Shown one piece after another: positions 27,223 to 34,176 of a stretch of 40,965 nucleotides of DNA (the first letter of the stretch is position 1; the number at the start of each line of letters is the position of its first letter). The DNA lies in the NCBI RefSeq assembly GCF_001954195.1, contig NZ_MBES01000094.1:1-40965 (forward strand), read 5' to 3'. The DNA is from Mycobacterium sp. IS-1264 (GTDB taxonomy: Bacteria > Actinomycetota > Actinomycetes > Mycobacteriales > Mycobacteriaceae). The notes beneath the pieces were generated by a model that ran no database searches, was not told where the DNA came from, and was given only the letters and a program-made list of their open reading frames with translations. A program made the position numbers and the translations under genes.

Positions 27223-27939
27223 ATGAGCAACTGGATGCTGCGCGGATTGGGGCTAGCCGCGGGAATGGTAATCGTTCGCTTGCTGCAGGGGGCGATGATC
27301 AACGCTTGGCAAGAATGGGCCGCTTGGATCAGCGTGGTGCTGCTGCTCCTGTACGTCATCGTGGTGGCCGCGTGGGGCTTTTCGGACGGCCGGGCCGACG
27401 CCACGGCCAATCGGGATCCGGATCGCCGGCAGGACCTGGCGATGACCTGGCTGCTGGCCGGCCTGGTCGCGGGGGTCGTCAGCGGGGCCGTCTCCTGGCT
27501 CATCGGTCTGTTCTACAAGGGCCTCTACACCGGGGGCCTGCTCAACGAGCTGACGACGTTCGCGGCGTTCACAGCGCTCGTGGTGTTCCTGTCCGGCATC
27601 GTCGGGGTGACGATCGGCCGCTGGCGGGTGGACCGGCAGTACGAGAAGGAGCCGGAGAAACACCACGGCCTCGCCGCCAAGGAACGGGACTCCGACACCG
27701 ACGTGTTCACCGCCGTTCGCGGCGACGAGACACCGACCGGCGAGATTCCGGCGCAGGCCAAGACCGAGGAGCGGACCGCGTCGGTGGCCACCGCCGAGCG
27801 GGACGCCCCGACCGAGTCGATCCCGACGGCCGGGCGCGAAGCGCCCACCGAGACGATCCCGACGGCCGGCGACGACGCGAAGACCGAGACGATCCGCACC
27901 GATCCGAGGCACTCCAAGCCGGGCCCGGAAAAGGAATAG
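27223..27939 (+). CDS. polytopic membrane protein with Thr-rich repeat tail (Rv2536-like)
   Basis: A 238-residue membrane protein with about four helices: RGLGLAAGMVIVRLLQGAMI, WISVVLLLLYVIVVAAWGF, WLLAGLVAGVVSGAVSWLIG, and AAFTALVVFLSGIVGVTIG. From about 150 a charged cytosolic tail carries a degenerate ~12-residue repeat: APTESIPTAGRE, APTETIPTAGDD, AKTETIRTDPRH. The TE-x-I-x-T units resemble acidic Thr sites phosphorylated by mycobacterial Ser/Thr kinases, which is only a guess. It is divergent from pepQ and convergent with aroQ (3 bases between stops). Confidence 0.82.
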   Translation: MSNWMLRGLGLAAGMVIVRLLQGAMINAWQEWAAWISVVLLLLYVIVVAAWGFSDGRADATANRDPDRRQDLAMTWLLAGLVAGVVSGAVSWLIGLFYKGLYTGGLLNELTTFAAFTALVVFLSGIVGVTIGRWRVDRQYEKEPEKHHGLAAKERDSDTDVFTAVRGDETPTGEIPAQAKTEERTASVATAERDAPTESIPTAGREAPTETIPTAGDDAKTETIRTDPRHSKPGPEKE

Positions 27940-27942
27940 CGC

Positions 27943-28374
27943 TCAGTCGCTGGCCAGGTAGCGCAGGGCGAGCAGGTAGCCCTGGACGCCCAGGCCGACG
28001 ATCACTCCGGTCGCGACCGGGCTGATGTAGGAGTGGCGCCGGAACTCTTCGCGCGCATGCACATTGGAGATGTGCACCTCGATCAGGGGTGCGCGCAATT
28101 CGGCGCAGGCGTCGCGCAGGGCCACCGACGTGTGGGTCAGCCCGCCGGCGTTGAGGATCACCGGTTCACCCGCATCGGCGGCCAGATGGATCCAGTCCAG
28201 CAGCTGGCCTTCGTTATCGCTTTGGCGCACAACGGCTTTGAGCCCGAGCTCGGCGGCCTCGCGCTCGATCAGCTCGGCCAGCTGCTCGTGGGTGGTGTCG
28301 CCGTAGACGTCGGGCTCGCGCCGGCCCAGCCGACCGAGGTTGGGACCGTTGAGCACATGCACCGTCACCGTCAT
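27943..28374 (-). CDS. aroQ: type II 3-dehydroquinate dehydratase
   Basis: It dehydrates 3-dehydroquinate to 3-dehydroshikimate. The 143-residue type II enzyme has NGPNLGRLGRREPDVYG with the catalytic Tyr24, then NAGGLTHTSVALRDA and VEVHISN-type VHISNVHAREEFRRHS with the catalytic His and substrate-binding residues. The M. tuberculosis gene is called aroD (Rv2537c). The ATG overlaps the aroB stop (ATGA); it is the last gene of aroC-aroK-aroB-aroQ. Confidence 0.97.
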   Translation of the reverse strand: MTVTVHVLNGPNLGRLGRREPDVYGDTTHEQLAELIEREAAELGLKAVVRQSDNEGQLLDWIHLAADAGEPVILNAGGLTHTSVALRDACAELRAPLIEVHISNVHAREEFRRHSYISPVATGVIVGLGVQGYLLALRYLASD

Positions 28375-29459
28375 GAGTTGTCCAGTCCCGAGTAGGCGGT
28401 CACCAGCAGCCCCGGATCCGGCCCCACCAACCGGCCCGGCTTGGCCAGCCCGTCGAGGACCACGAACCGGAGCACACCGGCCCGGGTTTTCTTGTCCCCG
28501 GCCATGTATTCCAGCAGCTGCGGCAGGGCATCGGCGTCGTAGCTGACCGGTAGCCCCAGCGACGTCAGGATGGTGCGGTGCCGCTGCGCGGTGGCGTCGT
28601 CCAGCCGGCCGGCCAGCCGCGACAGCTCCGCGGCGAACACCAGGCCCACCGACACCGCGGCGCCGTGGCGCCACTGATAGCGCTCGCGACGCTCGATCGC
28701 ATGCCCCAAAGTGTGCCCGTAGTTCAGGATTTCGCGCAGCTCCGATTCCTTCTCGTCGACGGCGACGACCTCGGCCTTCACGGCGACGGCGCGCCGGATC
28801 AGCTCGGGCAGCACGGCCCCGGTCGGATCCAGCGCGGCCTTCGGGTCGGCCTCGATGAGGTCGAGGATCACCGGGTCGGCGATGAATCCCGCCTTGACCA
28901 CTTCGGCCATTCCTGCGGCGATTTCGTTGTGCGGCAACGTTTCCAGGGTCGCCAGGTCGACGAGGACGGCGAGCGGCTGGTGAAACGCGCCGACGAGGTT
29001 CTTGCCCGCGTCGGTGTTGATGCCGGTCTTGCCGCCGATCGCCGCGTCGACCATGCCCAGCAGCGTGGTGGGCACGTGCACGATGTCGACGCCGCGCAGC
29101 CAGGTGGCCGCCGCGAAACCGGCGACGTCGGTGGCCGCGCCGCCGCCGAGGCTGACCAGTGCGTCTTTGCGGCCAATCCCGATGCGGCCCAACACTTCCC
29201 AGATGAACCCCACGACGGGCAGGTCCTTGCCCGCCTCGGCGTCGGGGATTTCGATGCGGTGCGCGTCGACACCCTTGTCGGCCAGGTGACTTCGCATCAC
29301 CTCGGCGGTCTGCGCCAGCACCGGCTGGTGCAGGATCGCGACGCGGTGCCGATCGGACAGCAGGTCGACCAACTCGCCCAGCAGCCCGGTGCCGATCACC
29401 ACCGGGTACGGCGGATCGACGGCCACCTGCACGGTGACCGGTTCGGGGGTGTCGGTCAT
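28371..29459 (-). CDS. aroB: 3-dehydroquinate synthase
   Basis: The NAD- and metal-dependent enzyme converts DAHP to 3-dehydroquinate. The 362-residue protein shows the NAD-binding SLGGGAATDVAGFAAATWLR and TTLLGMVDAAIGGKTGIN. The metal site is MAEVVKAGFI, NYGHTLGHAIE and RHGAAVSVGL. The length equals the M. tuberculosis enzyme. The ATG overlaps the aroK stop. Confidence 0.97.
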   Translation of the reverse strand: MTDTPEPVTVQVAVDPPYPVVIGTGLLGELVDLLSDRHRVAILHQPVLAQTAEVMRSHLADKGVDAHRIEIPDAEAGKDLPVVGFIWEVLGRIGIGRKDALVSLGGGAATDVAGFAAATWLRGVDIVHVPTTLLGMVDAAIGGKTGINTDAGKNLVGAFHQPLAVLVDLATLETLPHNEIAAGMAEVVKAGFIADPVILDLIEADPKAALDPTGAVLPELIRRAVAVKAEVVAVDEKESELREILNYGHTLGHAIERRERYQWRHGAAVSVGLVFAAELSRLAGRLDDATAQRHRTILTSLGLPVSYDADALPQLLEYMAGDKKTRAGVLRFVVLDGLAKPGRLVGPDPGLLVTAYSGLDNS

Positions 29460-29992
29460 GTTGCGGCCCTGCAGGAATCGGGGGCGGGGGCCTGCAGCTG
29501 CGCGACGATGTGGCGGACCACCGCACCGGGATTGCGGCGGTTGGTGTTGACCCGGATGGTCGCGACGCGCCGGTACAACGGCACCCGCTTGGCCATCAGC
29601 GCCCGGAACTTCTCGGTGCGATCCGGCCCGGCCAGCAGCGGCCGGACCGTGTTGCCGCCGGTGCGCCGCACCCCTTCCCGGGCGCTGATCTCCAGGTAGA
29701 CGACGGTGTGGCCGGCGAGCGCATCGCACACCCCCGGGCTGGTGACGGCTCCCCCGCCGAGCGACAGCACGCCGTCGTGCTCGGCCAGCGCCGCACGCAC
29801 CACCTCTTCCTCGATGCGGCGGAACTCCTGTTCCCCGTCGGCGGCGAAGATGTCGGCAATGGTGCGGCCGGTCCGCTGCTCGATCGCGGCGTCGGTGTCG
29901 AGCAGGCCGACGCCCAGCGCCTTGGCCAGGCGCCGCCCGATCGTGGACTTGCCGGAGCCCGGCAATCCGACGAGTACCGCCTTGGGTGCCAT
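29456..29992 (-). CDS. aroK: shikimate kinase
   Basis: It phosphorylates shikimate with ATP. The 178-residue kinase has the P-loop GLPGSGKST (9-17), Asp32 and Asp34 (LLDTDAAIE) for Mg and shikimate, SLGGGAVTSPGV for shikimate, and the lid Arg in RPLLAG. The ATG lies 6 bases after the aroC stop. Confidence 0.97.
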   Translation of the reverse strand: MAPKAVLVGLPGSGKSTIGRRLAKALGVGLLDTDAAIEQRTGRTIADIFAADGEQEFRRIEEEVVRAALAEHDGVLSLGGGAVTSPGVCDALAGHTVVYLEISAREGVRRTGGNTVRPLLAGPDRTEKFRALMAKRVPLYRRVATIRVNTNRRNPGAVVRHIVAQLQAPAPDSCRAAT

Positions 29993-29998
29993 GCGGGC

Positions 29999-31213
29999 CT
30001 ATCCCCCTATCAATCGAGCGCGGGCCGCGGGCGCCTCCCGGTCGGCGACGGCGCGCTGGTACGCGTCGATGTTGCGGCGGGTCTCGGCGAGCGAATCGCC
30101 CCCGAACTTCTGCAGCGCCGCGCGGGCGAGCACCAGCGCGACCATGGTCTCGACGACGACGCCGGCGGCCGGCACCGCGCACACGTCCGAGCGCTGGTGG
30201 ATCGCGACGGCCTCGTCGCCGGTCGCCATGTCGACGGTGGCCAGCGCCCGCGGCACGGTGGAGATCGGCTTCATCGCGGCGCGCACCCGCAACGGCTGGC
30301 CGTTCGTCATGCCGCCCTCGATCCCGCCGGCCCGGTTGGTCGAGCGGACGACGCCGTCGGGACCCGGGTACATCTCGTCGTGGGCGCGGCTACCGCGGCG
30401 GCGGGCCGTTTCGAAACCGTCGCCGATCTCGACGCCCTTGATCGCCTGGATGCCCATGACGGCGGCCGCGAGCTGGCTGTCGAGCTTGTTGTCGCCGCTG
30501 GTGAACGACCCCAGCCCGACCGGTAGCCCCAGCGCCACGACTTCCACCACGCCGCCGAGGGTGTCGCCGTCCTTCTTGGCCGCCTCGATCTCGGCGATCA
30601 TGGCCTGCTCGGCGGCCTTGTCGAAGGCGCGGACCGGGCTGGCATCGATCGCGGCCAGGTCTTGTGGCCCCGGCGGCGGCCCGTCGTAGGGCGCCGACGG
30701 CCCGATCGCGATGACGTGCGAGAGCACCTCGACACCCAGGGCCTGACGCAGGAACGCCCGGGCGACCGTCCCCGCCGCGACGCGGGCGGCGGTCTCGCGG
30801 GCGCTGGCCCGCTCCAGCACCGGCCGGGCGTCGTCGAAGCCGTACTTGAGCATGCCGGCGTAGTCGGCGTGGCCGGGCCGCGGCCGGGTGAGCGGTTCGT
30901 TGCGGGCGCTGTTTTCCAGTTCCGCGGGGTCGACGGGGTCGGTGGCCATCACGGTTTCCCACTTCGGCCACTCGGTGTTGCCGATCTCGATGGCGATGGG
31001 GCCGCCCAGGGTCACGCCGTGGCGTATCCCGGACAGGATGGTCACGTCGTCGCGCTCGAACTTCATTCGCGCGCCGCGGCCGTAGCCCAGCCGGCGGCGG
31101 GCCAGCTGGTCGCCGATTTCGGTGGACGTCACTTCGACGCCGGCGACCATGCCTTCCACCACGGCCACCAGCGCGCGGCCATGCGATTCTCCGGCGGTGA
31201 TCCAGCGCAACAC
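29999..31213 (-). CDS. aroC: chorismate synthase
   Basis: The reduced-FMN-dependent enzyme forms chorismate from EPSP. The 404-residue protein has LRWITAGESHGRALVAVVEG at the start, RRRLGYGRGARMKFERD, then RASARETAARVAAGTVAR and TNRAGGIEGGMTNGQPL, covering the FMN and EPSP sites. The gene is named aroF in M. tuberculosis (Rv2540c). The GTG start aligns with the family and GGGAAG precedes it. It begins the aroC-aroK-aroB-aroQ operon. Confidence 0.97.
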   Translation of the reverse strand: MLRWITAGESHGRALVAVVEGMVAGVEVTSTEIGDQLARRRLGYGRGARMKFERDDVTILSGIRHGVTLGGPIAIEIGNTEWPKWETVMATDPVDPAELENSARNEPLTRPRPGHADYAGMLKYGFDDARPVLERASARETAARVAAGTVARAFLRQALGVEVLSHVIAIGPSAPYDGPPPGPQDLAAIDASPVRAFDKAAEQAMIAEIEAAKKDGDTLGGVVEVVALGLPVGLGSFTSGDNKLDSQLAAAVMGIQAIKGVEIGDGFETARRRGSRAHDEMYPGPDGVVRSTNRAGGIEGGMTNGQPLRVRAAMKPISTVPRALATVDMATGDEAVAIHQRSDVCAVPAAGVVVETMVALVLARAALQKFGGDSLAETRRNIDAYQRAVADREAPAARARLIGG

Positions 31214-31233
31214 CCGTCTATCTTCCCATGGGC

Positions 31234-31653
31234 TCAACCCAGAAAAGCCAACCCGGCCGCGCCGGCGGTGGCCACGCACATCGACGGACCGTGCGGCACG
31301 GAACACCTGCCACGCGCCACTCCCCACAGCGCGGTGAGCAGCGGCGCGCCGAGCGCCGCGACAAACCACACCCCCGCGCCGAAGCATCCGGTCAACCCGC
31401 CGACACCCATCGCCAGCTTGACGTCGCCGGCCCCCATTCCCGCCGGGGCCACCAGGTGCATCAGCAGATACAGCCCGGCCAGCGCCGCCGCCCCGGCCAG
31501 CGCGGGCAGCCCGCGCCCGGCGATGGCGGCGGCCAGCAGGATCGCACCGGCCCCGGGCAGGGTCAGCAGGTTCGGCAACCGGCGCTCGCGAACGTCGTAG
31601 CAGGTCAACGCCACCAGCCAGGCCAGTACCAGGGCGGCCGTCGCGATCCGCAT
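31234..31653 (-). CDS. short A24 prepilin-peptidase-like membrane protein (Rv2551c-like)
   Basis: A 139-residue aspartic peptidase of the type IV prepilin family. Both catalytic aspartates are present: Asp20 in CYDVRERRLPN and Asp77 in GMGAGDVKLAM. Four to five hydrophobic spans surround them. The N-terminal methyltransferase domain of standard PilD is missing, giving the short TadV/CpaA-like form. No pilin or tad gene is in the window, so its substrate would be encoded elsewhere. The ATG lies 10 bases after the aroE stop. Confidence 0.88.
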   Translation of the reverse strand: MRIATAALVLAWLVALTCYDVRERRLPNLLTLPGAGAILLAAAIAGRGLPALAGAAALAGLYLLMHLVAPAGMGAGDVKLAMGVGGLTGCFGAGVWFVAALGAPLLTALWGVARGRCSVPHGPSMCVATAGAAGLAFLG

Positions 31654-31660
31654 GCGCGGT

Positions 31661-31666
31661 AGGCTA
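31661..31666 (-). promoter_or_regulatory. -10 box of leaderless promoter overlapping the aroE stop codon
   Basis: The minus strand reads TAGCCT, then 7 bases, then the ATG of the prepilin-peptidase gene. The first three bases, TAG, are also the aroE stop codon. Confidence 0.45.
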
Positions 31667-32488
31667 GTCCAGCGCCTCCGCGGCGCAAGTCATCGCCTCG
31701 CGCGGCGCCGGCAGCCCGGTGAACTGTTCGACCTGCGCGAACGCCTGATGCAGCAGCATCTGCAACCCGCTGATCACCCGGCCGCCGGCGGCGGCCAGCC
31801 CCGCGGCCAGCGGTGTGGGCCAGGGGTCGTAGACGGCGTCCAGCAGCACCGGGATCGGCGCGAACGTGTCGGCGTACCGCGCGGCCACGTCGGCGGGGAT
31901 CGTGCTGACCAGCACCTCCGCCGCGGCCACCTCGTCGGCCAGCGAACCGCCGTCCAGCCCGCAGAACCGCGTCGCCACGCCGACCCTGCCGCCGAGCTCC
32001 ACCAGCCGCGCCGCCTTCGCCGGATCGCGGGCTATGACGGTGATGCCGGGCACGCCGAGTTCGGCCAGCGCCACGACGGCGGCCGGCGCGGTGCCGCCCG
32101 ATCCACAGACCAGAGCCCATCCCGAGGCCGAGCCGACCGCGCCGCTCACCCCGTCGATGTCGGTGTTGTCCGCCCGCCAGCCCCGCGGCGTGCGGACCAG
32201 GGTGTTGGCCGAGCCGACCAGGGCCGCGCGGTCGGTGTGCTCATCGGCGAACCGCAACGCGGCGAACTTGCCCGGCATCGTCACCGAGACGCCCACCCAC
32301 TCGGGCCCCAACCCGCCGACCACTCCCGGCAGCTCCTCGGCGCCGCACTCGATGCGCTCATAGGTCCACCCGTCGAGACCCAGCGCGCGGTACGCCGCCA
32401 AGTGCAGTTGCGGGGACTTCGAATGCGCGACCGGGGAGCCGAGGACGGCCGCCTTCCTCGCGCTACCGGGGCGTGCTGTCGAGGACAC
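31664..32488 (-). CDS. aroE: shikimate dehydrogenase
   Basis: The NADPH-dependent enzyme reduces 3-dehydroshikimate to shikimate. The 274-residue protein has the shikimate-binding SKS in SPVAHSKSPQLHLAAYRALG, the catalytic Lys in VSVTMPGKFAALRF, NTDIDG, and a nucleotide loop CGSGGTAPAAV. The end SGLQMLLHQAFAQVEQFTG is typical. The GTG start lies 26 bases inside the mltG gene, so the two are read in different frames and coupled. Confidence 0.96.
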   Translation of the reverse strand: MSSTARPGSARKAAVLGSPVAHSKSPQLHLAAYRALGLDGWTYERIECGAEELPGVVGGLGPEWVGVSVTMPGKFAALRFADEHTDRAALVGSANTLVRTPRGWRADNTDIDGVSGAVGSASGWALVCGSGGTAPAAVVALAELGVPGITVIARDPAKAARLVELGGRVGVATRFCGLDGGSLADEVAAAEVLVSTIPADVAARYADTFAPIPVLLDAVYDPWPTPLAAGLAAAGGRVISGLQMLLHQAFAQVEQFTGLPAPREAMTCAAEALD

Positions 32489-33710
32489 CGTTGTGCTTAG
32501 CCAGCTCGATATTGGCCAGGTGCTGCTTGTAATCCCTGGTGAACAAGGTGGTCCCCTGGGCGTCGATGGTGACGAAGTACAGCCAGTCCCCCGGCTCGGG
32601 ATGTTCGGCGGCGCGCAGCGCTTCGATGCCGGGCGAGCAGATCGCGGTCGCGGGCAGGCCCTGGGACACGTAGGTGTTCCACGGCGTCTTCTGGGCCCGG
32701 TCGGCGTCGCTGGTGGCCACCTCGCGGCGGTCCAGCGGATAGTTCACCGTCGAGTCGAATTCCAGCGTGTGGTGTGCGTTCAGCCGGTTGTAGATGACCT
32801 GGGCCACCTTCGGGAAGTCCTGCGAGTTGGCCTCCTGCTGCACCAGCGACGCCACCACCAGGATGTCGTAGGGCGACAGGTGCATGGCCTGGGCGGTGTC
32901 CACCAACCCCGACTTCGTGTACTCCACCGCCCCGGCGCTGATCAGTTCCCCCAGGATGTTCTCGGCCGACGCCGAGGGATCGATGTTGAACGTGCCGGGC
33001 GCGATGAGGCCCTCGAGCCGGCGATGGTCGTTGCCCAGCTCGGTGACCGGCTCGACCGCCCAGGCCGGCACCGACAACACGCCGGGAGGGCTGTTGGTCG
33101 CCGCCGCGCGCAGGGCGTCGACCGACACGCAGCGCTTGGTGCCGTCGAGATCCACACACGTGGCGCGCGAGATCAGCGTCAGGATTCCCGGCGTCACCAC
33201 GTTGGTCTTCATGTCGGTGGTGTCGTCGAGCTGGCGTCCTTCTGGGATCACCAGCTTTCCGACCCGGCTGGTCGGGTCGGCCAGCCGGGCGACGGCGTTG
33301 GCAGCCGGGATCTCCGTGCGCATCCGGTAGAAGCCGGGCTGGATGGAGGTGATCTTGGAGTTGCCGTGCGCGGCATTGACGAACGCCCGGACGGTGGCCA
33401 CCACGCCCTGGTTGTGCAGCGTCTCGCCGACCGCGGTGGTGGAGTCGCCGTCCTGGATCTGGATCACGATGTCGTGCTTGCCGCTACCGGTGTAGTCGTC
33501 ACCGCCTCCGAACACCGCGTGCCAGAGCCGCGAGCCGAGGAACACGGCCGCCACCACGACGACGACGAGGACCCCTGCGGCGATCCGGCCGGCGTAGCGC
33601 CGCCGCTTGCGCCCGCGCTCGGCCCGGTTGCGGGACACCCGGCTCGCCCTGCGCCGCGGCGGCCCGACCGCTTCGGGCTCGGCGCGCTCGCGCCGCACGC
33701 TGTCAACCAT
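32463..33710 (-). CDS. mltG: endolytic murein transglycosylase, MltG/YceG family
   Basis: It cuts nascent peptidoglycan strands at the outer face of the membrane. The 415-residue protein has a basic cytosolic N-terminus rich in Arg, one transmembrane helix (41-60, GRIAAGVLVVVVVAAVFLGS), a LysM-like segment and the YceG fold. The catalytic Glu293 is in SLVQQEANSQDFPKVAQVIY, followed by NRL. TPWNTYVSQGLPATAICSPG and DWLYFVTIDAQGTTLF are the conserved C-terminal parts. It matches Rv2553c. The start overlaps the ruvX end by 8 bases. Confidence 0.94.
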   Translation of the reverse strand: MVDSVRRERAEPEAVGPPRRRASRVSRNRAERGRKRRRYAGRIAAGVLVVVVVAAVFLGSRLWHAVFGGGDDYTGSGKHDIVIQIQDGDSTTAVGETLHNQGVVATVRAFVNAAHGNSKITSIQPGFYRMRTEIPAANAVARLADPTSRVGKLVIPEGRQLDDTTDMKTNVVTPGILTLISRATCVDLDGTKRCVSVDALRAAATNSPPGVLSVPAWAVEPVTELGNDHRRLEGLIAPGTFNIDPSASAENILGELISAGAVEYTKSGLVDTAQAMHLSPYDILVVASLVQQEANSQDFPKVAQVIYNRLNAHHTLEFDSTVNYPLDRREVATSDADRAQKTPWNTYVSQGLPATAICSPGIEALRAAEHPEPGDWLYFVTIDAQGTTLFTRDYKQHLANIELAKHNGVLDSTPR

Positions 33711-34176
33711 CGGTGGCGTCCCCCGAGTCGGCGCCGGCCATCGTCGCCCGGCGCTGATCGAGCCAGCCCTGCAGGATCGACACGGCCGCGGCCTGGTCGA
33801 TCACTGACCGCTGCTCCCTGGCCCGCATACCCGCCGCGCGCAGCGATCGCTGCGCGCTGACCGTGGTGAGGCGCTCGTCGGCCAACAGCACCGGTATCGG
33901 GGCGATCCGCCGTGCCAGCTCGTCGGCCAGGTCGATGGCGTCTTGCGCCGACGGCCCGATGCGGTCGGCCAGGGTGCGCGGCAGCCCGACGATCACCTCG
34001 ACGGCCTCCAGCTCGGCGGCCAGCTCGGCCAGCCGGCGCAGGTGCTTGCCGGAGCGCTCGCGGCGCACGGTTTCCACCGGGGTGGCCAGGATGCCGTCGG
34101 GGTCGCTGGATGCGACGCCGATGCGCACCTTGCCGACGTCGATGCCGAGGCGCCGTCCCCGCTGCCGTTCAACCAC
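33703..34176 (-). CDS. ruvX: RuvX/YqgF, Holliday-junction resolvase-like RNase
   Basis: A 157-residue RNase H-fold nuclease of the YqgF family, implicated in pre-16S rRNA maturation and possibly in junction resolution. Active-site elements are the first Asp in RLGIDVGKVRIGVASSD, EVIVGLPRTL with LADERLTTVSAQ, and the last Asp in RSVIDQAAAVSILQ. The GTG start codon directly follows the alaS TGA with no base between. The M. tuberculosis Rv2554c has a slightly longer N-terminus. Confidence 0.93.
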   Translation of the reverse strand: MVERQRGRRLGIDVGKVRIGVASSDPDGILATPVETVRRERSGKHLRRLAELAAELEAVEVIVGLPRTLADRIGPSAQDAIDLADELARRIAPIPVLLADERLTTVSAQRSLRAAGMRAREQRSVIDQAAAVSILQGWLDQRRATMAGADSGDATDG

